Source: Marchantia polymorpha subsp. ruderalis (Eukaryota > Streptophyta > Marchantiopsida > Marchantiales > Marchantiaceae). From it: DNA of 64,000 bases. Position 1 is the first letter of the stretch; every line of letters starts with the position of its first letter. The stretch covers positions 31,250,501 to 31,314,500 of the forward strand of contig AP031352.1 in the NCBI GenBank assembly GCA_037833965.1, given 5' to 3'. Below, one piece after another: positions 27,016-38,132 of this stretch. The notes beneath the pieces were generated by a model. The model saw only the letters and a program-made list of their open reading frames with translations. It was not told where the DNA came from and made no database searches. The translations under genes and the position numbers were made by a program.

Positions 27016-28895
27016 ATGGGCTCTGATCTATACATATTGTCTCTTCATTACTCGACGTGGTTATATCTTAGATATAGCAGGAATCCATTTCGAAAACGAA
27101 GTCTAACTACGTGTTATGCCATTAGAGATCTGATGTACAGTCTGGCATGAGAGAGTAGAGACATCACATGAAATGAGCATATGTAATCCTTGTAGAAGAT
27201 TCGTTTAGATCACACGTATTATAGTTTAGGATTACTAGGTTACTCTGCTACCTCTGGAACACTATACATACTTCTGGATGGGTGGCGAGTGAAGCAATGA
27301 CAAAGGTTCTACCTATAGAGAGGTTCACGTTTCTACATTTGAAGTTAGTGTGAAAGCCCGTGAGAGCACTTGGTACTGGGTGTTATGAAGTCTCAGTCAT
27401 TTTAATTTTTCGTAGAGATTCTTGTGGACATTGCATATACATAGCTACACACTCGCGATAAAATATAAAAGCAATCAAGACGCCGAAGATTCTCAAGATG
27501 TTTGTGAAACTTATAGACCTAGATATTTAGGATATTTTAGACGAAGACGGAAATTTTTCATACAGCCCCACGAAGCATAGTCCTTTGGGGCCTAGCCGCA
27601 TATTAGTACTTTGGTTTAATCCATGATCCCGCCCTTGAGGCCTTGCCCAGCCTTTTCGCAATATATTTCTCACTTCGCTTTTTCTAGAACAAGGCATAGG
27701 ACAACACATCACTGGATAGCAATGCGTTGTGGACCAAAGTATTAGGCTGGCAGCAAGTTGCTGGCGTCTTCGAAGCAAGTCCGTGCAAGGTCCAAACGCA
27801 AGTACCAACTCTCGCATGAGCTCAGATGCATTTATGTACTCACCTTTTGATGGAAAGCCTAGCTAAGCTCCAAAATTGTTGGGCACATTTTGGCATGTAC
27901 TGCGTTCATCACCCACTGCCAGTAGTCGTGTATATTTAGGTCGAGATACAGGGGTCAAATCAACTTTCAAACGCAATAGTGACTTCACATACGCTGCGCA
28001 TCTTCTCACATATTGGAAGAAATGCCATAGAGGTTATCATATACAGTGCCAAATTTAATGGACATCCTAAATAAAGTTCCACTCAAGATAACAAACCCAA
28101 TAATCAGTGCCACCATGCACGTAGAGATAACACATCAGACACTCCTCAACTTTTACGTCGCCAGTTCCTCTTTTTCATACTGGTGTGGCGTGTTTTGTGG
28201 TCTCCCTTTCCTCTTCGGATCTCAAGATGGCTTATACATCCACAACAGTATACGTTTTGGACGTTATTCGCGTCTCACAAGCCTCAGGAGAAGAGCTTGG
28301 CGACCCCCCGCCCATCTTTGTCTGCAGATAACGTACTCTCTCATTGTAGCATCTGGCGAACCGAGGATCGACGACTTTTCGGTTAGCGCCAAACTCCGCT
28401 TGTTCGCCATCTCCAGCATCGTGACCCCGCAGCAAATCGCAGGCATTTGATGACAGAGAATGACAAAGGCATTTGACGTTGACGCATGGAGGTGATGCAG
28501 GAAAGTGAATCTCACATTAAGTCACTCGCCCAGGCGAATCCCCACAAGAAGTCTACCAATCCCAGGGTCCGAGAACTGTGCTCTGATACGCATGGCCATC
28601 CGTCGAGCATACAGCAACTACTCAAAATTAGGTGGTTATCTGTGTGGGAACACTTTCATATGAATTTTTTAAGAAACTGTTGGCATCAACTTCACGTTCG
28701 AGCTCTCCCTTGCCATCGCAGCAAGCGAGAGTTGACTTTTGATAACGCGAAGAAGCAAGTCCGTGCAGAAACTTGCAGTCGGCTGCGAGTTTACGTACTC
28801 TTCCTTGTTTGGTAACATCCTCACGATGGAGCGTAGCCGCAAAAGTACCCACACATTGCGCCCTGCTTTGACTTCAGTATACTGAACATGATTGC
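27016..28895. other. Moderate-GC stretch, no gene assigned
   Basis: Short frames occur on both strands (for example a 96-codon ATG frame on the - strand at 27817-27527), but none has a recognisable domain. A weak inverted repeat around ACTTTGGT lies at about 27593-27755. Confidence 0.45.
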
Positions 28896-28901
28896 TATAA
28901 A
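28896..28901 (+). promoter_or_regulatory. Possible TATA box upstream of an unassigned coding-like block
   Basis: CTATAAAG on the + strand lies about 370 bases ahead of the first long + strand ATG frame (29272). This is a weak inference from position only. Confidence 0.25.
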
Positions 28902-29271
28902 GTGAGCATAAAGCGTTGACATTCGCCTCTCGTTCCAGACATATGCCAAATCGTGGGGAGTTATTCCCCCCGCAGCCCCCCGGCGTAGGTGGCTGTTCTG
29001 ATTAGACACAGACATTTGGACGCCCATTTTCACCCAGGAGGTGGAAGGGTCTCCAGATGGATTCGACATACAAAAGCTCAATTCCTTCACGGACCAGCTT
29101 CAATGCTATGTCTTCAGGATCCATTTCATGCATCAATCCGGCACGTCTTCCGCGAGTGGATCGAATCTATCAATGTTTCACATTTGAACAGTTTCGAACA
29201 TGAATGCTGTGCCTGTTTGACTTTCGAATAGGACACCATTGAGAGTTTGATAGCCGACGCAGAAATCTCAT

Positions 29272-29637
29272 ATGGTAATGTTCCCCAGTACGCGTGTGGC
29301 CATACAGCCGCTGTACACTCGAGAGGTGAATCGGTTTTACAACACGAACATGCCAGAATCAGTCAAAGCCATCCCAGGCACTCTTTCTCCCTGTGCTCAG
29401 AGAGTTGGTTGCGTCACTTTGACCTGGAAGAGTGTTGGCAATGTTGGAGGGGAGGAGATGCTCGTGGACATCGAAGGCGAAAGCTCGATCGGATCGGTAC
29501 AATCTGTTCACAGCAGAGTACTTCCGTGGAAAGAGATCGGGGCTGACGTCCTGCAGTCAGACAAATCTGGGCGATTTTTGGATATTTGTGGACAACGTCT
29601 CATGATCTTTCCATCACAACAACAGATCTTCATGTGA
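29272..29637 (+). CDS. Unrecognised ORF, 121 codons (candidate exon or gene)
   Basis: An ATG-initiated frame with balanced composition and mixed hydrophobic/charged residues (for example VGCVTLTWKSVGNVGGEEM, then VLPWKEIGADVLQSDKSGRF). It lies in a GC-richer block between AT-rich flanks. No signal peptide, membrane segment or catalytic motif is visible and I do not recognise a family. Just downstream there is a good splice donor (CCG|GTAAGC, about 29740), a plausible acceptor (CCACAG, about 29899), and further open frame to 30072. A spliced gene is therefore possible, but the opposite strand is also partly open (29167-29002 ends GENGRPNVCV). It may instead be a decayed mobile element or chance. 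Confidence 0.25.
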   Translation: MVMFPSTRVAIQPLYTREVNRFYNTNMPESVKAIPGTLSPCAQRVGCVTLTWKSVGNVGGEEMLVDIEGESSIGSVQSVHSRVLPWKEIGADVLQSDKSGRFLDICGQRLMIFPSQQQIFM

Positions 29638-30075
29638 AACAGTGTCCCCTCGCAGCAGTCCAGGTCTCAACAGCGATTTTGTTTCTGTCTGCTGGTTGTG
29701 AGCGTCGGGTATCTCTTGTGCATGGGCTATTCCCGGTAAGCTTCATTCCCGATTACCTCTTTACCGTGAATTCTGCGATCGAGTTTAGGATGGGCCTAGG
29801 CCCCAATATAAGCAAGGGGGGGTCTGATGTTTATAGTAAAAAGGTTATTCTGTGCTTACGATCCGGCCTATGCACATTTGTACACATCTGAACCACAGTC
29901 GTCCGGGTCCACGACGTTGAATGCAATCAAAGTCCACGACGCAGATGATGATACCACAACTGGTAGACTGTGCAAGCGGAAGAACAGCGATGGCGAGCGC
30001 GAGCCCTGGAATGAATGCCCTGAGTACATCAGGAACGGGTGGGTCGACCCAGAAGCTATACGTGGGTGGTGATGC

Positions 30076-30675
30076 ATGCAGGGAAGGACGTGGACTGCCC
30101 CTGGAAAAGTGTCGCGAGCCAGTAAAACATCACAGATGAAACTGCATGAGAGAAAGGAAACGTGCTCCAGACTGTACCGGACGATGAAGCAAATTGTTGA
30201 CTCCTACCCAGCTACCGGACCGGGGTTTGAAGATTTTCGCGAGGTATATTCATCGGCAATTTACCAGGACCCAGGTGATCCTGCTCAAACCTGGGAGACA
30301 CGGGGTCTTTGTCAGCTTGTTGGCGCCCCCGCTGTGACTGTAATCTATGACATGTGCTACTGTCTTCCTCCTCGGTTGTCCAAATTTTTTTATGCAGCCA
30401 AACTGACAGACTATGGAAATGATTTTCGGGCCTACAATAACTTTGCGTTAGTTCTTCTCACAGCTCACGAGATAGGACCGGCCTCCGTCGTCCGATGGGC
30501 TCGGGCCAGAGAGCAGTTTGCCGTCGATGGCCTCAATTCGGGACGAAATGCGCTAGCGATGTGTATCGCCACTCGGATCTCGGACTCTAAAGCGTGCCAT
30601 ACACGTGCCTTGCCTCGGGTCTCGATTACGGGGAAACGTTCATTGAACTGCGCGACTCGCATATTTTATACGTGA
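30076..30675 (+). CDS. Unrecognised ORF, 199 codons
   Basis: The longest ATG-initiated frame outside the retroelements. The N-terminus is basic; the middle reads like a folded protein (MKQIVDSYPATGPGFEDF, then CLPPRLSKFFYAAKLTDYGN and AYNNFALVLLTAHEIGP). There is no signal peptide, clear membrane helix or known motif. The last 40 codons look less coding-like. A + strand frame overlapping them ends in a VT|GTAAGT donor-like site near 30674, so an intron may begin there. Its neighbour is the 121-codon frame upstream on the same strand. It could be a lineage-specific gene, a captured fragment or chance in GC-rich DNA. Confidence 0.3.
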   Translation: MQGRTWTAPGKVSRASKTSQMKLHERKETCSRLYRTMKQIVDSYPATGPGFEDFREVYSSAIYQDPGDPAQTWETRGLCQLVGAPAVTVIYDMCYCLPPRLSKFFYAAKLTDYGNDFRAYNNFALVLLTAHEIGPASVVRWARAREQFAVDGLNSGRNALAMCIATRISDSKACHTRALPRVSITGKRSLNCATRIFYT

Positions 30676-31737
30676 CGTAAGTCCTCCACACAGCGTGTGC
30701 GACCCAACTAAATCCTGGGAAATTTTCGTGATGTTCTCGATCTCAGAATCTGCGACTCGTACATATCGCATATCTGTGGGACGATTCCGGTATCAGGCGA
30801 GCATAATAACATCAAGAGTTTGTCTTTCCCTTTCACAAACAGTTCGCTTTTGCCTTTCTTCCCACGAGTAAATGTGGCTATTATCATTGACCCGTTTAGT
30901 ACTCGTGTACCCGATAGAAAATGTAGGACCATGTGTTCAGCTCTGCTCGGAGCCGGTGAATGCTTATCCCTCGGAGCCCTGGGGTTTCTCCGGAGTGAAC
31001 CGGAATCATCAGCGTAGACATTCGCCGGTTGATAGCCTGGTGTCCGCATTTCTCCTTTCCAAATGCTTATTCGGTCTACTCTCGCTACCCACGGATCACT
31101 GCCCAGCTCGGAATTGTCAGACGTATGGTGAGACTACCGGTAAAGAAACTGGTGTTCAGGACAGCAGCAGGTGAGTCCTCCCCAGAGCAGTAGGTCGGTC
31201 AAAGAGTATGATGTAGTATTCTATGTACCCATCGCCAACACAGATTTGGCATATCTCCGAGTACCCAGAGGTAGTCAATGTTGAGAGTTTCCAGTTTCCC
31301 TCCAAAATTTACGACCTTGGGCCCACCATGAAGGGACCTCATGGTGCTCATCTGTTAACGACACGAAGAACGGATGTCGTTATGGAGTGCACCACATGTG
31401 CTTGTTGTTCATTTCACAAGGCGATGAAGCCCGAGGGCTGAGACGCCACAACCCTACACAGCGAGACTTTTATAAAAGGAGTGGAGAGAGATCGAATGGA
31501 AAGTAAGAAATAGTGAGACCACGTTTAAAAGGATCAGCCATGAAACAAAGGATGAAGGGTGCCATAGGAACCCGGGGGTTACAATGCATTGCGAAAATCA
31601 ATACTAACAAGAGAAGAGTTAAATCATGCTGTATGAGAAAATATTCTAATACTCCAACGACTGAGCACCACATGAACAAGTGCTAATATCTCCTGCTCCA
31701 AATAAATCCATATTTCAAGTATGTTTTCGGTGTTCAA

Positions 31738-31785
31738 GCCCGCAGTTCTAAACTCATAGAAAACTATGAGTTTAGAAATTCGGGC
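31738..31785. repeat. Tight hairpin: 22-bp stem, 4-base loop
   Basis: GCCCGCAGTTCTAAACTCATAG, then AAAA, then its reverse complement with about three mismatches. The short loop and long stem suggest a recent inverted duplication or a hairpin transcript. Confidence 0.85.
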
Positions 31786-31918
31786 GGGAGGTTCGCGTCC
31801 AGAAGTATTCTTCCTCGTACTCTTTCTTCGGTCCGTTTGCTTCCGTACACCTGGACTTTGAAGTTTTACTTCCTCGTACCCGCGTGCATGGCACTGGACT
31901 TGAAAAGGCAAAGAGAAG

Positions 31919-32299
31919 TTATATTTCTGGGTTCGCAGCCCCTGCTTTGTGTTTAGGCTGGCCGGCGGGCCTACCTAACCCTTGTGGGTCTCCCTCGCCT
32001 GGGCCGATGAGGTCTTCGTCTACTGTGGCGGCAGTTGCATGGTAATATTCCCCTCTTTTCTCAAAGGCAAAACACGTCTGCTCGCATAACCTTTTGGGAT
32101 CCATCTTCGGTATGTTATGATTATTCATTCGCGAAATATTGCAACAACAGGAGAATTTTTTTCTGTACCTAGCTCGACGGAGAGGAATCGGAAAGCTGGC
32201 TGCAATCCATGTATGTTCATTTATATAAACTTTCTCGTCCGTTGCAAGATCCTTCCTTACACTCTTTAACTGTTTAAAGTACGATGGCAATATAAACAT
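31919..32299 (-). other. Unrecognised 126-codon open frame, doubtful
   Basis: From an ATG at 32299 the frame runs to 31919. It is basic in the first half and glycine/proline-rich at the end (VDEDLIGPGEGDPQGLGRPA). There are no domains, no promoter and no homologous neighbour. It may be chance. Confidence 0.15.
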
Positions 32300-32399
32300 G
32301 TACAGCTTCACCACTTTACAGTTTCCCCCCAATTGCTTTATCCCCGCAAAAGCGTTACTCCTCTATTCCCATCTTTTTCCCTTCTAGGATGTGAAAGCA

Positions 32400-34480
32400 T
32401 CCTACGTTGTCTTATCTAGAGATATGTTTAACATCCAGGAATATTAATAGAATCTGATTACTTTGTCTCACGTTACGTAGACAAGTATATGACTTTACTC
32501 CACTATAGGATCATGTGGCGTTTTTTTCTACACTAGTATTGTCTGTCTACCTTTAAAACTACTTTGCAAGATTTTTCCTTTTTTCATTTGTATAGATATC
32601 ATACTTGATATCATCATAGGGGCATCTGGTGATGTCATCATTTTAAGCAATTTTGTGTATGCGATAGATTGGCACATGTTTTTTTTTAAATTTATATAAT
32701 AAATTAGGCTTATTATCAATGAAGCATAAGGACATGTATATAGTTTAACTTTCATTAGGAAAATTATAAAGTTTGTGCTACATTTTTTGTTTATGGATAT
32801 ATGAACGTAAGATTATGGCTATAAGATTATCGATTTTGTATGACAATTTTCCTCATATGAATTTATGGGATCTAACTCATTCTTACCCAAAATCTACATT
32901 CTGGACTACATAATGAATTCTTCCATGTTTTTCCTCATTTTTCACACTCAACAGTCATTCCTAATTTTAAATAAAATATACTTTATCAAAGTTATGTAAA
33001 TAAAGTTTCTTTCATTATCTTCATTCGTTTTTAGGTTCTGAAATTCTTCAGCTATCTATAGATAATCCGAATATAAAATATATTTTGAAAAAGCTCAATT
33101 TGAAAATGAATAGTAGAATAAACTTAATCAATTTTACAAATGTGAGCCTAATGAATGAGCTTTGAATGATCATAAAATATAAATGAATGTCAATGAGGTG
33201 ATTTATCTATTCTATGTAATTGTGAATTTACGAGCTTTGTATTTGATCAGTTGGATCAATAGTATTTATTTCTGAAATCGTAAAACATTGAAAAATTCGA
33301 ATTTAAAAGCTATTAAAATTTTCTGCAATTAATCGTAATTTCTGAAATTTATTTTGGAAAAAATCCACCAAATGATTATCTAACTATGGATCCAAGTGGA
33401 CTCTTGTGTCTCTTAGATCTATTCTTATGTAAATTTCAAATTTACATATGGAAATTATAATTAAATTGAAAGTTTTACTAACAAATATTATAGCCAAATT
33501 TTTAACAAAAATCGGGAAAATCACAAGATGACATTATTAAATTTTACAAGAAAATTGCAAATATCCACATCTATCAAAAACTTGAAATTTTTTTTAAAAA
33601 TCACAGAAATATTGCAAAATAATCCTTGATTTCTAAACACAATTTTATTATAGTAAAAAAAATTTTAAAAATTGAGATATTATCTGAGATGGAGATTTTG
33701 AACCTTGTTTGTATATCTTACTCATGATCACTACTCATAGTTTAAAAAAATTTCAGAGAAACTAGATTTATAATCCTTTGTAAAACTCAATATTTTAACA
33801 CATATAAGTCGTGAACTAATAGGCGAGAAAAATGACAGTTTGTATCTTATATTTTCAAGGTACTCTCTTCACAATTTTAAAACTGTAAATTAGTTAAGAA
33901 AATAGAAAAAGTTGAAGATAATCAACCGATAGGTTTACATGACACTTTGTGAATTAGATAATTGACCAAAAAAAGTTTTATAAGATTATGTCACTTTTAA
34001 TATCTAAAATTATATGTTATTAAATTTTCTTTCAAGTCTTTACATATATTTGATGCCAATAGCTGATTTTTTATCACATAATTGGAAATTTTTTAATAAA
34101 ACACTATCTATATTTAGCTTGTTATGTTATCTTTGAAATTGGCAAAAAACAAATTTTAAATCAAAATTAACAATATGGAGCAATAAGCGCATTATAGATA
34201 TTTAGTATATTATTTTAAAAGTGTAAGTTTAATAAATCTCAACTTCTATAAACGTAAATGGAAAAAAATCACATACATTTTGGTGCAATAAATAATTATC
34301 TATCCAATAGATTTAAAATTGTATATATAATGTATAAAATAATTCATGGTTGTATTCTTCAAAAATTTAATTTGTTTCTTTGCTAATGACTTAATATTTT
34401 TTTAATGCATGCATATGTTGTGTCAGTTGATTATAAATATGTTTCAATAATTTGTATCATTCTTTTATATGTAATTATAA
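32400..34480. other. AT-rich intergenic, no gene seen
   Basis: Long A/T runs; nothing coding-like. Confidence 0.7.
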
Positions 34481-34488
34481 GTTATAGC
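34481..34488. repeat. Target-site duplication, left copy
   Basis: GTTATAGC, identical to 35237-35244 on the other side of the hAT-like element. Confidence 0.85.
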
Positions 34489-35236
34489 TAGGGCTTAGAT
34501 CAGATCGGATTTGGGTCGGGTTTGACCTTCAACTCGAAGCTGACTCGAAAAACTGGGTCGGATTTGGATCAAATCGGATGAAACCTGAATTGATCCCGCG
34601 GGATACATGATCATGAAGGGACGGCGAGGGAGAATCGAGAAATCAGAATTTTGAGCATTTTCTTGACGAGGAGGCAATGTGAAAATTTTTAGACCAGTCA
34701 ACGTAGCGCAACGCGGCCAGCTAGAAATAGAAGCGAGCGAGCAAGAGAGCAAGTGCCTGCATCGCATTGAGCGAGGTGCGCAACAGGCGGGACAAGGAGA
34801 AGGATGTATTCTAGACATGAGAGGATGAGCAGAGTTTTGCGAAATGGAGTGGAACCCGATGCAGACTACGACGGACCAGCTGGGCTTGCACCTGAACTCT
34901 TATCGGTCGCGGCTTTACTCATGTCAGTATAATCACTTCGGATATCTCCATTTGTTGTCATCACCAACCTACGAAGATTTACAGTACGCTACTGAAACTT
35001 GAAGAAGCTTCGCGAGGATGCTTTCACGATCTTGTCGCTTCCGTGAATCACCTATCTCAGCAAAAAAACCTCCTTGCTTTTTTTTTACAATGAAGTCCAC
35101 CCCGGAAGTCTCACATAACAAAAAATCATCTCGTTCAAACGTCCACCCAGCTTAATTTTGGATTTCGGGTACAACTCTCTACTCGAACCCAATCCGATCC
35201 AAACTCAAGTTTTACCCGAACACGATCAGAACCCTA
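34489..35236. mobile_element. Non-autonomous hAT-like DNA transposon, 748 bp
   Basis: The element starts TAGGGCTTAGATCAGATCGG and ends as the inverse of TAGGGTTCTGATCG. Both subterminal regions are rich in GGGTCGGGTTTGG / GGATCGGATTGGG-type repeats in opposite orientation, as in many plant hAT elements. An identical 8-bp direct repeat, GTTATAGC, flanks it (34481-34488 and 35237-35244), the hAT target-site length. The interior is GC-richer than the surrounding DNA and encodes no transposase that I can see. Confidence 0.82.
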
Positions 35237-35244
35237 GTTATAGC
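35237..35244. repeat. Target-site duplication, right copy
   Basis: GTTATAGC, identical to 34481-34488. Confidence 0.85.
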
Positions 35245-35408
35245 ATCATCTTTCAAAAGGTACTTAAGATTATAATAAGTCAGTTTAAGAGACAGTTTTT
35301 CAAAATATTTCTTGACATTATGAATGAAAGATATAGACATAAACTTTAAGTGTTGATGATTATTGAAATTTGGATTGCATAGAGACAAAAGCAAAACCAT
35401 GTTTGGAC

Positions 35409-35446
<38 letters not shown>

Positions 35447-37986
35447 CAAGAGTTATATGAGATCAGGAATGGTATGCTTGTCGTAGATACAGCTATCAAA
35501 ATTAGGACTTGTTCTTAATATTGGAGTTTAGTTGTATGTTTTGTAAATTTTGGTGCCCAACTTTATGAGTTGAGGAGGCGATGGTTCTAATTCTGATCTT
35601 TGTTCGTTACCTAGATCGAATTTGTTCATTGAGCATATATACCATGTCCTAAATAAGTTGTCATGGGGTTTTGTAGGGTACAGGGTTCGTATATCATAAA
35701 AGTTTTGTACCTTCGTTGTCATGACTGGTGCCACTGATATATAGTGAGCGATTGTTACACGCCTCAGGAAGACCATAGATCGTGGATTTTTCACACTTTT
35801 CTGTTCACTTCAATGAATGTGGAAAGAAAGCCACGGTTCAGTACTATACAAAGTCTCGTCTAGAGAACAGGTGTTTGGATCTACCATACGGGAATTTATT
35901 CGAAGTGTCTCCCTGGTACAGTTCATGTAAATAGAATTAGATTGGTCGATTGCATGTGCAAAAGTCCAATTTTAACTTATCTACGTCAAACTCATCTTCT
36001 GCTTATTCCAATGGTCCTGATTTGTATTTGCAACATAGTACAGGCGTTCACTCTGTGCCAAACACAGGACACTCTTGAAGGCACTTTCTGAGGAATAGAT
36101 AAACCGTCCATTGCCGAGTACACTCAGCAAAGATATATGAGAGTAAATCAATCAGAGAATCATGAGTACGTTTGGAATGTTCTAAACTAAAAAAATCTGC
36201 CCTATGTTAAAGCTGTTGCACATGCAGATCACGTGGATAAAACGTCATGTAAGCCGTCACAGCATCATAGCATGTGCACTTGGTTTGATTGAGGAGCAAG
36301 AAGGGAATGAAACAAGGCACAGAAATTCCTTTCTCATCAACGTGGAAGATACACAGTGGCTCTCTTGAGCCCCGTCGTGTTTTTAGAGTGACGACTATGT
36401 TATGACATAAGTGGCAGGAGGAGTCGTGAGTCCTCTCACAATGTAATAAACAATTGTGAAAGAAGTTTAATTGTACTTGTAAATTGATTATGGAGGCTAT
36501 TGTCACTATTGAAAGTGAACCTTTACAGATGTGAATCTCTTCAGGCATACCAAGTGTCGAATGCAGACATTTCCAGGAGTAGATTTTTTGGTCTGAATTT
36601 AATCATGCACATAAGTTGAGCTTTTTGGGTTGGAGAGCTAACGGCATACAGCTGTTCGTAATAAATCTGACCCAGCAGGTTTGGGACTTCCTCCCTAGCA
36701 GTTTTCTTCCTTCCATTTCATCCTTAGAACAGCGCGAACTCCTCAAACCACCAGAAAGTGTAAAAGTACAAAGTAAAACCATAAAGTACACTTTATAGTT
36801 ATTTTAACAGAGGCAATCGAAGGTGCCTCCTGGAGGGAATATCACGTGCCCGAATAGAAATGCTTACATCACCTGGCCTGAAGGCTCAAGTGGATCCTAA
36901 CTCTTGTCGTCTAAATGGGTAAAGAACAGTTTGACTGCTGGTCAACACCCAATTCTGATCTCCTTTTTACTTACGTTTACTAGGAGATTAGATATTTTCA
37001 GGTTCCTCCACACGTTGGGTGGTTATGTAAGCAATGATTCAAACTCCAACCTTATCTTCAAACCATACCTTATCTACTTATATTTTTATTACATAACCAT
37101 TCGTCGTATCATTAGTACCAGTATATATGTTACCGCTCCAACAAGTGTTAGTTCAACCGTACATCCACCCTCAACGTCTTGCAAATTATTTTCTTGGGAT
37201 ATATACCTGTAATTTGATCACACATTCACATGTAAATATGTTACAATTTCTTCCTAAATTGCAATCCATGGCCAATTTAGAAAAAGTCAATAGATATACT
37301 TAAATAGAACGCTGCATTCTAAAATATTGGATTTGAAAAAAAAATATGAATGTGACGTACATAATTGTATGTGATTGATATTTTGATGTAATCGAGGAAA
37401 AAATTTCAACAGATCTATCATTTTCAAAATGATCCAGTGAGAATAACTAGAAATCTGCAAATATACGCATGCAGAAAATTCAAATCTTTATACTTAAACG
37501 TCATAAATACATATCTGTGCTTTTATTTGAGTTTTATTTATACACTAAGATAAAATAATTCATTGGTCTATCATAATAAATATAGATCATTTGACTTAGA
37601 TGATACAAATTATTTATTGGGACATAGCTCCATGTTCCGTGTTTGGTTTATAATTGTGGAACTTCATGGTCCGACTTACTTTTGATTTGATTCGTCACTA
37701 GGCGACATTTGTTCCCAAAAACTTGCAAAATTAAATTATTGAAATTCCATAGTTCGTGTTATTTTGCTGTGTCATCCACAGGACGTCTTGAAAGCATACA
37801 GATAGACTCAAAGAGAACTTATATACGGAAGAATTCAGAGTCGATACAGAAGAACAATTATGAGCGTCGAAGAACCTCTCACCGCCTCAATCGTCGGCGT
37901 TGTGTACCTTGCGTCGAATAATCACAATAGGAAATATTCCCATTCTTCGGAACCGAACTCATCCAGTTCCATGCATAAGGAATTTT
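35245..37986. other. Intergenic, no gene supported
   Basis: Mixed AT content with a TA microsatellite. A 113-codon ATG frame on the - strand (36548-36207) is cysteine-containing but has no recognisable motif, and I do not call it a gene. Confidence 0.5.
35413..35445. repeat. (TA)n microsatellite
   Basis: About 16 uninterrupted AT dinucleotides. Confidence 0.95.
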
Positions 37987-38132
37987 GTCGTTTCAAAAGA
38001 ACAAAAGTTGGTAAATATGGTGACTTTATCCAATTACGTTAATTTTCTTCACGTTCTTTGAAATAGTAATTCTGTATTAACTTAATTGGATGAAGTCACC
38101 ATATCTACACACTTTTGTTCTTTTGAAACGAC
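37987..38132. repeat. 146-bp foldback with about 56-bp arms (MITE-like)
   Basis: GTCGTTTCAAAAGAACAAAA (37987-38006) continues to about 38042. It is matched in reverse complement by 38077-38132 with few mismatches, including GGTGACTT and TCCAATTA blocks. The spacer is about 34 bases. No target duplication was found. It could be a MITE or a precursor-like hairpin. Confidence 0.85.
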
